Positions 24,498 to 33,858 of a stretch of DNA of 64,000 nucleotides are shown here, in pieces; position 1 is the first letter of the stretch; the number at the start of each line of letters is the position of its first letter. The DNA comes from an uncultured Cohaesibacter sp. Its GTDB lineage: Bacteria; Pseudomonadota; Alphaproteobacteria; Rhizobiales; Cohaesibacteraceae. Under the pieces are notes generated by a model. It ran no database searches and was not told the origin of the DNA. It saw only the letters and a list, made by a program, of their open reading frames with translations. A program made the translations under genes and the position numbers. The stretch lies in assembly GCF_963676275.1 (NCBI RefSeq), contig NZ_OY781091.1:1466775-1530774 (forward strand), written 5' to 3'.

Positions 24498-25389
24498 CCG
24501 AGAAATTAGCTAAAGCCAAATATTTATCAGCCTTTAGCTTTCGGACATTGTCACCGGCCTGACTGCCATCTGAATCGGGCGGAAGGTGAATGATGCCGGC
24601 TTCCGGATGGAAACAGAAACCATATCCCTTCATCAGCGCGTTGATGACATAATCATAATCTTCCCCGCGCGGAATATAGGGATCGTGGCAAATATGGGCT
24701 ATCAGCTCTCTGGAAAAGATCATGTTGCCGCCGAAAGCCACCACATTGGGATGAATTTCCGGACTTTTCGCCATGGCCTTTTTGAGCGCTTCATTCATAT
24801 AGAAATTCTTTTTGAGATACAGATTCTCCAGTTTTCCAAGCGCTTCGGCACCCTTGAGACGAAACTCGCCATTTCTGTCAAAATAGGGGCCTGCCATGCC
24901 TTCAGCAAAGTCAACGCTCTCCAGTCCACCGACGGCCTTTTCGATATAGCGCATGTCTTCGATGATTTCATCGTCATCAATGCCGATGACATATTTTGCT
25001 CCCATGCAATAGGGAACGAAGAGCTGGACATTTCGTATGTTGCCGTAGCTGTCCATGGATAGCAAAGGGTCGTCGAGGAAGGCGTTCAGCTTGCCTACGT
25101 CTTCCGGTGTGACCAGATGAAGCTTTTTCTTTGCTTTGTAAGGGGCGAGAATCTCTCGTACCCGCGCAGTCGCCTTTTCCAGATATTCGTCATGCGTTAC
25201 CGCCAGCACGACAAGAAGATGAAAATCCCCTGGCAATTTGCAAAGGCTGTCTATCGTCCGGGTTAGTGTTTCCGCGCCGTCCAGATCGGTCGGGTGGTCA
25301 AAGTCGATACAGGGCGGATTCTCCGCCGTGCCGTAATCCCCCCAATAACTCGGTACGGTTACCCATATGTCATTGTAGTTTATGTTCAT
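24439..25389 (-). CDS. GT-A type glycosyltransferase-like protein
   Basis: 316 aa from the ATG at 25389 (MNINYNDIWVTVPSYWGDYG). A Rossmann-like N-terminal half leads to YVIGIDDDEII (about residue 135), the DxD metal site of GT-A glycosyltransferases, then GGNMIFSREL and RGEDYDYVINAL, as in family-2 enzymes. Acceptor and donor are unknown. Its promoter region carries the same TATGTTACAT operator as the GntR-controlled promoter at 22.7 kb, so it probably belonged to the sugar-acid locus. The last 20 residues are encoded antiparallel to the end of the neighbouring gene; the original C-terminus may have been lost. Confidence 0.65.
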   Translation of the reverse strand: MNINYNDIWVTVPSYWGDYGTAENPPCIDFDHPTDLDGAETLTRTIDSLCKLPGDFHLLVVLAVTHDEYLEKATARVREILAPYKAKKKLHLVTPEDVGKLNAFLDDPLLSMDSYGNIRNVQLFVPYCMGAKYVIGIDDDEIIEDMRYIEKAVGGLESVDFAEGMAGPYFDRNGEFRLKGAEALGKLENLYLKKNFYMNEALKKAMAKSPEIHPNVVAFGGNMIFSRELIAHICHDPYIPRGEDYDYVINALMKGYGFCFHPEAGIIHLPPDSDGSQAGDNVRKLKADKYLALANFSVILKISRNIRALNNLAMKD

Positions 25390-26047
25390 TTTGAAATATC
25401 TAGCCTCTCGTCCCTGATAGCGCACGAAGCTGCCTTTTGGGCTGATGCCTCAAGGCAACCTCTCTGCTCCCGGATACAAATTGTGCGATAGCAACGCCGC
25501 CTTGAGAATGCGCGCCAATTGCTGAAAGCTGACTGGTATCGATTGTCTTATATGTTACATGTAAGTTTATTAAGTCAATGAAAATTTGCCGAATATCGGA
25601 TTTTGGTATTCTTGTATGTAAGGAGAATATGCATGAGGGACCGGCGAAGGATATGAGCAGACACTCCAGCAATTCCCCATCTTTGTCAGGCCTTCCGGCG
25701 TGCCTTGAAAGCACGATCAAGGCTTCTGATCTGTTGCAGAATGAGGGGAGATGCCATTTCCGAATGGCTGAAACGAGAAGGGGATGGGTATCGAAAGGAT
25801 AGGGCCTTAGGCAAGTCCCATACGGGCAGGTTTGACGACAGACTGCTTGCGCGATTTCGGAGCCTTAAAGCTCCGCCATCTTCTCCTCAGCGCTCCATCA
25901 CTGTTGTGGTCTGGGCCATGAGGAGACATTGGCAATCGCTTTGCCAAAGGACTGGGCGATCGTCAGATCGGTCAGGATGGGCTCTGGGCCCATCCTGATA
26001 TTCGGCTTGAACTGGCTGCATGGGAGCGCGGCAACCGGCGCGCTTCT
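25390..26047. other. Gene-free stretch with one operator
   Basis: Holds the GntR-like palindrome at 25548-25564 and otherwise only short frames without family signatures (for example 25578-25802 and 25705-25998 on the + strand). One of them reads EWLKREGDGYRKD, faintly like BrnA antitoxins, but it is too weak to call. Confidence 0.5.
25548..25564 (-). promoter_or_regulatory. GntR/FCD operator, second copy
   Basis: TTATATGT-T-ACATGTAA, an inverted repeat with one mismatch sharing the decamer TATGTTACAT with the site at 22721-22730. It lies 160 bp upstream of the glycosyltransferase-like start. Confidence 0.55.
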
Positions 26048-28330
26048 CTATTTGCGGAATGCCTTGGCGAGCGCCTCGCCCAACAGACCCATTCCCTCGC
26101 TCTTTCCTTGCCGGTTTGAAGGGCCTTTGTCGCGCGATTTCGGCGCTGGTTTCTTGCCCCGGGCTGGTTCGCCAATCTCTGGATTGGACTTCATGGACAG
26201 GCTGATGCGTTTGCCTCTGACATCCACTGAGGTAACCACGACCTTGACGATCTGGCCTGCCTTGACGACCTTGGACGGATCGGTAACAAAGCTGTCCGAA
26301 AGCTGCGAGATATGCACCAGTCCGTCCTGATGGACGCCGATATCGACGAATGCACCGAAGGCGGCGACGTTGGTGACAGTGCCCTCCAGCCGCATGCCGG
26401 GTTGAAGATCGGAAATCTCGTGGATGCCTTCCATGAAGGTGGCTGTCTTGAACTGCGGACGCGGGTCTCGGCCCGGTTTGCGCAGTTCCTCGATGATGTC
26501 CTTGATCGTCGGGATGCCGAATTCTCCGGTCACGAATTTCTCCGGATCAACATCCCGAAGGCTGCTGGCGTCGCCCATGATGTCGCGCAAGTCACGGCCA
26601 CAGTCGGCAACGATCTTTTTGGCAACCTTGTAGGCTTCGGGATGCACGGCGGATGCATCAAGCGGCTCGGAGCCGCCGATCACCCGCAGGAAGCCGGCGC
26701 ATTGCGAGAAGGCTCGCGCGCCGAGCCTTGGCACTGACTTGAGTTCGGTCCGTTTGGTGAAGACGCCATTGCTGTCGCGATAGCTGACGATGGATTCGGC
26801 CAGCGATGGCCCGACACCGGCGACATACGACAGCAGCGCAGGGGAGGCGGTGTTGACATCGACGCCGACCGAGTTCACCACATCTTCGACAGCGCCCGCC
26901 AGCGCCCGGGCAAGGCGGGACTGGTCGACATCATGCTGATATTGCCCGACACCAATCGCCTTGGGATCGATCTTCACCAGTTCGGCAAGCGGATCCTGCA
27001 AGCGGCGGGCGATGGAAACCGCCCCGCGCAAAGAAACATCCAGATCAGGGAATTCACGCGAGGCAAATTCCGAGGCCGAATAGACCGAGGCACCTGCTTC
27101 GCTGACGACCACTTTCGTCGGCTTCTTGCCATCTATTCCCTTGAGCAATTCGGCAACCAGAGCATCGGTCTCGCGAGAGGCGGTGCCGTTGCCGATGGCA
27201 ATCAGTTCCACACCGAACTTTCTGACAAGAGCGCCAAGCTCGGCCAATGTGCCGCGCACATCATTGCGTGGTGCATAGGGGTAAACCGTGCTGGTAGCCA
27301 GCAGCTTGCCGGTTGCGTCGACGACGGCCACCTTCACCCCTGTGCGGATGCCGGGGTCAAGACCCATGGTTGCCTTCATGCCAGCAGGTGCGGCCATGAG
27401 CAGGGCCTTCAGATTGGTGACAAAGACGTCAATCGCCTCTTTCTCGGCCCGTTCGCGCATCTCGGAGGTCATTTCCGAAATGAGCCGGGTGGTGAATTTC
27501 ACCTTCCAGGTCCAGTCGACGATCTTGTCAAGAAAGGCATTGCCGCGCGGCACCTTGTTGTCATTGCTGATGGCAGATTTGGAAAAGGCAACGGCCTCGT
27601 CATCAAACTCGATATCGATAGACAGGACTTCGGCTTCCTGACCACGCAGCATGGCCAGAATGCGATGCCCCGGTGCCTTGGCCCAGTTTTCCGTATGGTC
27701 GAAATAATCGGCGAACTTGTTGCCTTCCTCTTCCTTGCCGGAGACGACAGTTGCCTTAAGCCGTGCGGACTTCTTCGCTGCAGGACGGATTTTCGCTGCC
27801 GTGTCAGGATGGTGGGAGAATTGCTCCGAGAGAATATCCCTGACCCCATCCAGCGCCTCTTTGACGCTCGCAACCTTCTCGCCCAGGAAGGGGCTTGCCA
27901 AACTTTCCGGATCGCTTTCCGGCTGCGCCATGATGGCATCGGCCAGTGGCTGCAAACCGTTGTCGATGGCCTTTTGCGCTCTGGTTTTCAACTTGACGCG
28001 GAAAGGCGCATTGATGTCTTCAAGCTCGGCCTTTGTCGTCGCCTTGGCGAGACGGGCGAGAATGTCATCCGTCAGCTTGCCTTGCGCCTCGATAGAGGAC
28101 CGCACGGCTTCGCGCCGCTTGGAGAATTCGCGCAGGTAAATGAGCCGCTCATCCAGCTTGCGCAACTGGATGTCGTCGAGCCCGCCGGTTACTTCTTTTC
28201 GATAGCGGGCGATGAATGGAATGGTGTCTCCATTGTCGATCAGCTCGACAGCCGCGATGACCTGTTTTGCCTGACAACCGATTTCTGCAGCTATCAGAGA
28301 CGGAATGGACATTTCTTCAATCAAACTCAT
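26048..28330 (-). CDS. tex: Tex-family RNA-binding transcription accessory protein
   Basis: Conserved nucleic-acid binding protein, 760 aa from MSLIEEMS at 28330 (a frame extending 16 codons further has no better start). The Tex N-terminal helical domain comes first. The YqgF-like domain has GLDPGIRTGVKVAVVD near residue 325. The helix-hairpin-helix domain shows NTASPALLSYVAGVGPSLAE near 500. The C-terminal S1 domain begins LRPGM-like LQPGMRLEGTVTNVAAFGAF near 640, with HISQLS. A basic tail (ARGKKPAPKSRDKG) follows. Full length and intact; probably core chromosome. No operon partners. Confidence 0.95.
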   Translation of the reverse strand: MSLIEEMSIPSLIAAEIGCQAKQVIAAVELIDNGDTIPFIARYRKEVTGGLDDIQLRKLDERLIYLREFSKRREAVRSSIEAQGKLTDDILARLAKATTKAELEDINAPFRVKLKTRAQKAIDNGLQPLADAIMAQPESDPESLASPFLGEKVASVKEALDGVRDILSEQFSHHPDTAAKIRPAAKKSARLKATVVSGKEEEGNKFADYFDHTENWAKAPGHRILAMLRGQEAEVLSIDIEFDDEAVAFSKSAISNDNKVPRGNAFLDKIVDWTWKVKFTTRLISEMTSEMRERAEKEAIDVFVTNLKALLMAAPAGMKATMGLDPGIRTGVKVAVVDATGKLLATSTVYPYAPRNDVRGTLAELGALVRKFGVELIAIGNGTASRETDALVAELLKGIDGKKPTKVVVSEAGASVYSASEFASREFPDLDVSLRGAVSIARRLQDPLAELVKIDPKAIGVGQYQHDVDQSRLARALAGAVEDVVNSVGVDVNTASPALLSYVAGVGPSLAESIVSYRDSNGVFTKRTELKSVPRLGARAFSQCAGFLRVIGGSEPLDASAVHPEAYKVAKKIVADCGRDLRDIMGDASSLRDVDPEKFVTGEFGIPTIKDIIEELRKPGRDPRPQFKTATFMEGIHEISDLQPGMRLEGTVTNVAAFGAFVDIGVHQDGLVHISQLSDSFVTDPSKVVKAGQIVKVVVTSVDVRGKRISLSMKSNPEIGEPARGKKPAPKSRDKGPSNRQGKSEGMGLLGEALAKAFRK

Positions 28331-28586
28331 AATCCGAATCTTGGTTGTTTGCGCCGATATTGCTGCAATTTGGGGCAATATGAAAGCGGATTAGAAATTA
28401 CCACAGCTTTCTTGTTTGCCTGCCGCAGGATCGCACAAGGTCTCTGCCAGCGTCTCTGCCAACCTCCCTGTCAGTGTCTCTGTCGGCAGGCACCTTTTCG
28501 GCATGCCTGCCGGACCTGTTGCTATTGGCTGCTGCTATCTGATCGACGGATCTGAGCTGGCAGCAAATATTGGCAAATGGCGATGC

Positions 28587-29093
28587 TCACTTCATCGCGT
28601 TGCGTTGATCATGCATCTTGCGGATCTCATCTGGCCATTTGCTCTTGATGTAGGACAGCACGGCGATGATTTCTTCATCACTGAGAATATCCTTATAGAC
28701 TGGCATGTCGGTCTTGTAGTCCGGCATGTTGGCTAACGCCGCAAGACCATATTTCGTGATCCCGAACAGCACAGCATCTTCATGATGCCAAGTGTGGCCT
28801 GTTTCATCATGCGGCGGGGCAGGAAGGAGGCCATTTTCGTTGGTCTCACGCCAGTTTGGTTGTCCCTCCAGATTGTCTCCATGGCATGAGGCGCACTGCT
28901 CGGAATAGACCTGCTGGCCCAGCGCCACGACATTTCTGTCATCGGGGCGCAGGAGCGCGGAGCCCTTGTCGCCGCCATTCTGCGCATAGAGCATTCCGCC
29001 GAGGCCAACCGCCAGCATGGCGGCCAGACCAGTGGCAACAACGATGCTTCTTGTTGCCGTGAAATGGGCAAATTTGCCTTTCTTTGCTTTCAT
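28587..29093 (-). CDS. Membrane-anchored or secreted class I cytochrome c
   Basis: 168 aa starting MKAKKGKF at 29093; its ATG overlaps the oxidase's TGA. A hydrophobic N-terminal segment (VATGLAAMLAVGLGGML) exports it and may remain as an anchor. Haem attachment site CASCH is near residue 71; the likely Met ligand is in NMPDYKTDMPVY. The fold close IIAVLSYIKSKWP is typical of cytochrome c. Next to a multicopper oxidase it probably carries electrons to or from that enzyme in the periplasm. Confidence 0.85.
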   Translation of the reverse strand: MKAKKGKFAHFTATRSIVVATGLAAMLAVGLGGMLYAQNGGDKGSALLRPDDRNVVALGQQVYSEQCASCHGDNLEGQPNWRETNENGLLPAPPHDETGHTWHHEDAVLFGITKYGLAALANMPDYKTDMPVYKDILSDEEIIAVLSYIKSKWPDEIRKMHDQRNAMK

Positions 29094-30496
29094 CACACCA
29101 CCTCGAACCATGTGGTCATGCCTGCTGCGGCATGTTCGAGCATGTGGCAATGCAACAGCCATTTGCCGGGATTGTCGGCAACAAAGGCAATTCTTGTCTT
29201 CTGGCCGGGGCCGATCAGGAAGGTATCCTTCCACGGGCGTCCTTCATCGATTTCGCTGCCCTCGCGCTGCTCGATCCGGAAATGATGGCCATGGACATGC
29301 ATGGCGTGAGGCCAGGCGGTGTCATTGACCATTTCCACGATGACGGTTTCCCCGCGTTTGGCCGTGAAGAATTGCTGTTCGGGCAGATTGGCAACGCCGT
29401 TCAAGGCCCAGAATTGCCTGCTCTGCATCATGCTTTCCCGGCCAAGGGGCTTGCCCTGATAGGTGATGCCGTCAAAGCGCCCCATGGCGCCACCGGTTAT
29501 GAGCAGCGGGTGGACCGTTGCTTCGGCCAGATCAGGCTCTGCGAGCGCATTGGGCTTGAGCGTCGGGATGCCAGCGGTGGCCGACGCCGTGCCGGTATCG
29601 CTGACGCGAAAATTGAGGAACGGGAAGGGGCTGTTGCCGGAAAGCTCTTCCAGCGCGAAATCCTGTCCGGCTTTCGGGATGACCAGCAGATCAACGCGCT
29701 GCGCCGAAGCCAGAAGATAGGGCTGATACGGCAAGCGGATCGGCTCGGGCAGGGGCTGGCCATCAAAGGCAAGAATGCGGGCGTCGAACCGGTTCGGGTC
29801 GAGTTCGAGCGTGCGGGCATTGCAGACATTGATCAGCCGTAAGCGATAGGCTTCTCCGGCCTTCAGCGCCACATCGGGTCGGCTCTTGCCATTGACAGTG
29901 ATCCAGTTGCCGAGCCTGCCGGCATGGCTCCAGTCCATCATCTCGCCCATCGTGCTTTCATCAAACTGGCCGGTGTCCAGCAGCCGCCAGTCGTCGATGA
30001 CCAGCGTGATGTCATGGTCTCTATCAAAGGTGGGGTAGGGCTCTTCAATGATCAGAGGGCCATAAAGCCCACGCCCGACCTGATTCCAGCTTTTGTTGTG
30101 GGCATGATACCAGTAGGTTCCGGCATCCGGGGCAACGAAATCATATTCGAAGCTTTCGCCGGGATTCACTGCCTTCTGGGTCAGGCCGGGCACCCCGTCC
30201 ATGGCATTGGCGATGCGCACGCCGTGCCAATGGATCGAGGATGGCTCGTCCAGTTCGTTGATGAAGCGGACCTTCACGCGCTCCCCCTGTCGAACCCTGA
30301 TCTCGGGGCCCGGGGCGGTTCCATTATAGGTCCAGAGGGTTGAGGCCGGACTGTCCGGATAGAGTGACTGTTCCGACTTGCCAGCCCGGATTTCCAGAAA
30401 TCCGTCCTCTGCAAGGGCAAAGTGATAGGGGGCAAGGGCTGTCGCAGCAGCAACGCCAGCGCCAAGCTTGCAAAAATTTCGTCTGTTGAGTTTCAT
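29093..30496 (-). CDS. Tat-exported multicopper oxidase
   Basis: 467 aa from MKLNRRNF at 30496, which gives a twin-arginine signal peptide (NRRNFCKLGAGVAAATALAP). Three cupredoxin domains are present. The four copper-binding motifs are all intact: HWHGVR, WYHAH, HAMHVHGHHF and HCHMLEHAAAGM. The type 1 ligand set has a Met ligand. It is related to CueO/CopA-type and nitrite-free laccase-like oxidases, and probably oxidises Cu(I) or small phenolics in the periplasm. It is co-transcribed with two c-type cytochromes and a Cys/His-rich small protein, which favours a copper-handling role. Confidence 0.9.
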   Translation of the reverse strand: MKLNRRNFCKLGAGVAAATALAPYHFALAEDGFLEIRAGKSEQSLYPDSPASTLWTYNGTAPGPEIRVRQGERVKVRFINELDEPSSIHWHGVRIANAMDGVPGLTQKAVNPGESFEYDFVAPDAGTYWYHAHNKSWNQVGRGLYGPLIIEEPYPTFDRDHDITLVIDDWRLLDTGQFDESTMGEMMDWSHAGRLGNWITVNGKSRPDVALKAGEAYRLRLINVCNARTLELDPNRFDARILAFDGQPLPEPIRLPYQPYLLASAQRVDLLVIPKAGQDFALEELSGNSPFPFLNFRVSDTGTASATAGIPTLKPNALAEPDLAEATVHPLLITGGAMGRFDGITYQGKPLGRESMMQSRQFWALNGVANLPEQQFFTAKRGETVIVEMVNDTAWPHAMHVHGHHFRIEQREGSEIDEGRPWKDTFLIGPGQKTRIAFVADNPGKWLLHCHMLEHAAAGMTTWFEVV

Positions 30497-30587
30497 GGGG
30501 CAATTCCCGTTGTCAGCCGCAGTCATGGTGCTGCTTTGAGCACGCGCGACGGCAACCGAAGCATTCTTTCAAAAGGGTGAGCAAGCG

Positions 30588-31124
30588 TCAGGGTTTTCTG
30601 GCGCGGAACGCTCGATGGCAGTCTGAGCAGGTCTCGATCATCATTGTGACCAATCCATCGGCAGGCATCTGGCCGAGCGCGTCAAGGCTCGGGCTGCCAT
30701 TGCTCATCATGTCTTCCATGTGGCTCTGACCTTCCTGCATCAGACCATTGTCTGCCGCCAGTTCCAGACCGCTTGCAAGATCTTTGAGCTGGTGCGCCAA
30801 TTCAGAAAAGCGGTCCCAGTCCGACCAGATCTCTGCCTTTGCGTGGGTTGGATTTTGAAGCGATCCTTCCGGGAATTGCTGCGTCATCTTCTTGCCCGCA
30901 TGGAGCCGGATGATCTTTGCCTGTTCCCGGACAAGATCGGCATCATAATCGTCTTCATCTGCCATCATGCCTTTGAGATTACGGACAGCCTTGCCGATCT
31001 TCTTCATCGCATGCATGCGTGTCTCCACGATTCCCGTTGCCCCTTCATGGGCCGAAACAGGTGGCGCAACGCCAACCGGTGCTGCGACCGTCATGACGGC
31101 AGCAACCGCAAACATTCTTTTCAT
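30588..31124 (-). CDS. Cytochrome c'-type periplasmic haem protein
   Basis: 178 aa from MKRMFAV at 31124. A signal peptide ends near VSAHEG. The protein is all-helical with the haem motif CSDCH at the extreme C-terminus (ETCSDCHRAFRARKP), the hallmark of cytochrome c'. It is Met- and His-rich in the middle (MEDMMSN). Members bind NO or serve as electron carriers; the setting beside a multicopper oxidase suggests a copper or redox stress role. Confidence 0.85.
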   Translation of the reverse strand: MKRMFAVAAVMTVAAPVGVAPPVSAHEGATGIVETRMHAMKKIGKAVRNLKGMMADEDDYDADLVREQAKIIRLHAGKKMTQQFPEGSLQNPTHAKAEIWSDWDRFSELAHQLKDLASGLELAADNGLMQEGQSHMEDMMSNGSPSLDALGQMPADGLVTMMIETCSDCHRAFRARKP

Positions 31125-31169
31125 GTGAACGTGCCTTTGATTGAGTTTGAACTGAATATGCAAATTCAA

Positions 31170-31529
31170 TCAGGCGAGGCGGGGAGGTGGGGGATCCGGC
31201 GTAAAGATATGGGCGATCAGATCACGGACTCTATGCGCGGGGACGTCATAGCCGGAGGATGGGGTATGCGTGGCAATATTCGAGAGCAACGCCAGAAGCG
31301 TCGCCCCACAATGCAATTGATGCTCATCGAGCGTTGTCACGCAGCCCTGACAGGGTTGCATCTGCTGATGTGAGGACCGATCGGAATGATCATGCGCGGA
31401 TATGGTTTGGCTGGCTGTTTGCAGCTCGGCAGCGTGGGTGAAATTGCCGCCCGAATAGACAAGGCCGAGCATGCTCATGACAATGAGCATGTTTCCTATC
31501 CATCCAAATCGAGCGACGATGCGCTTCAT
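31170..31529 (-). CDS. Small Cys/His-rich exported protein (DUF2946-like)
   Basis: 119 aa from MKRIVARF at 31529, first gene of the copper-type operon. An N-terminal signal (MLIVMSMLGLVYS) is followed by AHDHSDRSSHQQMQPCQGC, then EHQLHCGATLLAL, and a proline-rich end PDPPPPRLA. This resembles small proteins that accompany copper-resistance genes. The conserved Cys, His and Met residues suggest metal binding. The family assignment is tentative. Confidence 0.6.
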   Translation of the reverse strand: MKRIVARFGWIGNMLIVMSMLGLVYSGGNFTHAAELQTASQTISAHDHSDRSSHQQMQPCQGCVTTLDEHQLHCGATLLALLSNIATHTPSSGYDVPAHRVRDLIAHIFTPDPPPPRLA

Positions 31530-31652
31530 CTCAACTGGTCCTGTTTCCCGATGTGTCTTGCCAGTATGACATAAAATCATGCATGACAGGGTCACAAATT
31601 CGCGAAGACGATAAAGGCTCCAGTGAGGGGAAGGTCAAGTGCTGTTTTGGGC

Positions 31653-31698
31653 AAGGATCTGGCACAAGATTCTGGCACAAGAATCTGGTACAGGATCT
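31653..31698 (-). repeat. 13-bp tandem repeats upstream of the copper-type operon
   Basis: Three consecutive 13-mers: AAGGATCTGGCAC (31653-31665), AAGATTCTGGCAC (31666-31678) and AAGAATCTGGTAC (31679-31691), followed by a half unit AGGATCT. They lie 124 bp upstream of the first gene of the operon. They may be an iterated protein-binding site. Confidence 0.6.
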
Positions 31699-31845
31699 TT
31701 CGTTCAGATAAGCCCCTATCTTGAACTCTGATACACCTGATGAGCCTTGAAGAGCATCGCGCGCAAGGGATCGAGAATTGCTTCTTTTACAGGCGGTTAC
31801 AGCAGCGGGGGCAGGCAATAAGGTGCCGGTTCTTGACGTCGCTGC

Positions 31846-32667
31846 TCATCGGGCGATCAGAACCTCGACACCGCGCCTCTCAAATTCCTTTGCATCCTGA
31901 TCGGAGATGCCGTCATCGGTTATGAAGGAATTGATGAGTTCCAGAGCGCCCAGTCTGGTGAAGGATGATTTGTTCACTTTGGTGGAATCGGCAACCAGAT
32001 AAACATGAGATGCCGCCTTGATCATTGCCTTCTTGAGTTCAAGGTCTGCAAAGCTTGGATAGGTAAGGCCGGTTTCGGCCCCGACACCCGCCGTGGCGAG
32101 GAACAGTTTGCCAGCATAGATATTCTTGAAATACTCGACCGCATGATCACCACTGATCGAGAGTGTGGGAGATTTGAACTGGCCACCGGGCAGATGAACC
32201 GCAAAGCCCGGAGCAGCCCCCAAGATGATGGCGATGTTGAGCGCATTGGTGATGACCGTCATGCCAACGCGATCCGTGATGCGGGTGGCCACCTCCGTGG
32301 TCGTAGTGCCTGCATCCATGATGATGGTCTCGTGATTGCCAACCAATGAGGCGGCATAACTGCCGATCAGACGCTTCTTGTCCATATTCTCCATATGCTG
32401 GAGAACCATCGTGCCGACCGGTGCCGACGACATGCGTCTCAGATGCGCACCACCATGTTCGCGAATGATGCTGCCTTCGATCTCGAGGCGCTCGAGATCC
32501 TGACGGATGGTGGCCTCAGACACCTCGAAGGCATTCGACAGGTCGCGCACTCTGGCGCTGCCTTCTTCCTTGAGCCATTCGAGGATTTTACGCCGGCGGG
32601 GTTCTGCCAGAAGGCCGGTAATCCCTTCATTCGTCGTGTTGGTGATTTTCACGTTTGGTTTGTTCAT
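31846..32667 (-). CDS. DeoR/GlpR-family transcriptional regulator
   Basis: 273 aa. The N-terminal winged helix at about residues 22-75 reads RRRKILEWLKEEGSARVRDL, SNAFEVSEATIRQDLERLE and GSIIREHGGAHL, the DeoR signature. The C-terminal DeoRC sugar-phosphate sensing domain (DAGTTTTEVA, ITNALNIA) follows. It is the last gene of the ABC-transporter operon, 114 bp after the permease. It probably represses the cluster through TTTCG-type half-sites seen in the divergent promoter at 37.2-37.4 kb, with a phosphorylated sugar as inducer. Confidence 0.88.
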   Translation of the reverse strand: MNKPNVKITNTTNEGITGLLAEPRRRKILEWLKEEGSARVRDLSNAFEVSEATIRQDLERLEIEGSIIREHGGAHLRRMSSAPVGTMVLQHMENMDKKRLIGSYAASLVGNHETIIMDAGTTTTEVATRITDRVGMTVITNALNIAIILGAAPGFAVHLPGGQFKSPTLSISGDHAVEYFKNIYAGKLFLATAGVGAETGLTYPSFADLELKKAMIKAASHVYLVADSTKVNKSSFTRLGALELINSFITDDGISDQDAKEFERRGVEVLIAR

Positions 32668-32781
32668 ATTGGTCAGGATCTCTTCTGGCGAAATTGTTGT
32701 TCTCCTAGCACTCCGGCAAATCTAAGGCAATCTGTCTTGCATGAAAAGATCTGTCGGCCGGAAAAGGCCGACAGTGAGCGC

Positions 32782-33858
32782 TTATTCGTTGAGGGCGGCC
32801 TGCTGTTGCAGCACCACGCGAGCCTGCAATTTTTGCTGGGCCTGATCGACAACCACCGCAGCGATGATGACGAGACCCTTGATAACGGTCTGCCAGAAAG
32901 CCGAAACACCCATCATGACCAGACCATCAGAGAGAATGCCGATGACGAAGGCCCCGACGATGGTGCCTGCGATCTTGCCGCGACCACCGGACATCGAGGT
33001 GCCGCCGAGCACGGCTGCCGCAATGGCGTTGAGCTCGAACATGTTGCCCGTCGCCGGGTGCGATGCGACCAGTTGGGACGAGATGATAAGGCCAACCAAT
33101 GCGGCGCAGAAGCCCGAGAACATATAGACGGCAATCTTCACCCGATGGACATTGACCCCGGAAAGGGCAGCTCCCTTCTCATTGCCTCCGACCGCATAGA
33201 TATAGCGCCCCAGCGGCGTCCGGCTGGCGACATAAGCCGCGCCGAGGCCGACGGCGATCAGCATCCAGATCGAAATCGGAATGCCCAGAAAGTTCCCCGC
33301 GCCGATCAGATAGAAGCTGCTGTTGCCAAATTCTGCCGTCCCGTTGAGATTGGGGAAGGTGCGCCCGTCTGACGACAGCAGCGCCGCCCCTCGTGCCACA
33401 TAGAGCATGCCCAGCGTGGCAATGAAGGGCGCGACATTGAGCTTGGTTATGAGGATGCCGTTGACAAGGCCGATCAGGATGCCGACACAGATGACCACCA
33501 GCATGATCTCGATGGTGTTGAACTGGATGGTCCAGCCAAGACCAACATCCACGCCATAGAGCACCAGCCAGCCAGCGACCATGCCGCAGAAGCCGACAAT
33601 CGAGCCAACCGACAGGTCAATGCCGCCTGTGATGATGACGAAGGTCATGCCGATGGCGAGGAAGGCGTTGAGCGCGACATGTTTGGACATGATGATCATG
33701 TTTGCCGCGCTGAGGAAGTTGGGAGCCGCAAAGGCGAAGAATGTAAAGACGATGATCAGGGCGATGAAGGTTCTGGCTTTCAAAAGCACAAGCAGCAGGG
33801 CCCCTGAAGTCTTTTCATTGGTCGGATTTGCTGTTGGGTTTGCTGTGGCGCTACTCAT
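32782..33858 (-). CDS. Ribose-type ABC transporter permease (RbsC family)
   Basis: 358 aa with about ten hydrophobic segments from residue 25 to 345. Family motifs include GGIDLSVGSIVGF near residue 83, LNVAPFIATLGML near 140 and GGTSMSGGRGKIAGTIVGA near 290, all typical of BPD_transp_2 sugar permeases. The ATG overlaps the stop of the ATPase gene (ATGA). It forms the membrane channel for the sugar delivered by the binding protein at 36157-37098. Confidence 0.92.
   Translation of the reverse strand: MSSATANPTANPTNEKTSGALLLVLLKARTFIALIIVFTFFAFAAPNFLSAANMIIMSKHVALNAFLAIGMTFVIITGGIDLSVGSIVGFCGMVAGWLVLYGVDVGLGWTIQFNTIEIMLVVICVGILIGLVNGILITKLNVAPFIATLGMLYVARGAALLSSDGRTFPNLNGTAEFGNSSFYLIGAGNFLGIPISIWMLIAVGLGAAYVASRTPLGRYIYAVGGNEKGAALSGVNVHRVKIAVYMFSGFCAALVGLIISSQLVASHPATGNMFELNAIAAAVLGGTSMSGGRGKIAGTIVGAFVIGILSDGLVMMGVSAFWQTVIKGLVIIAAVVVDQAQQKLQARVVLQQQAALNE

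Noticed and set aside
25705-25998. Frame with EWLKREGDGYRKD, faintly like a BrnA antitoxin
   Set aside because: Only about a dozen residues fit, no BrnT toxin gene is adjacent, and the rest of the frame looks random.
28430-28500. Repeated TCTCTG words between tex and the cytochrome gene
   Set aside because: Simple low-complexity sequence; units are too short and irregular for a regulatory array or CRISPR.
26933-28555. 540-aa + strand open frame opposite tex
   Set aside because: It is the antisense shadow of tex, whose domains are complete on the minus strand.
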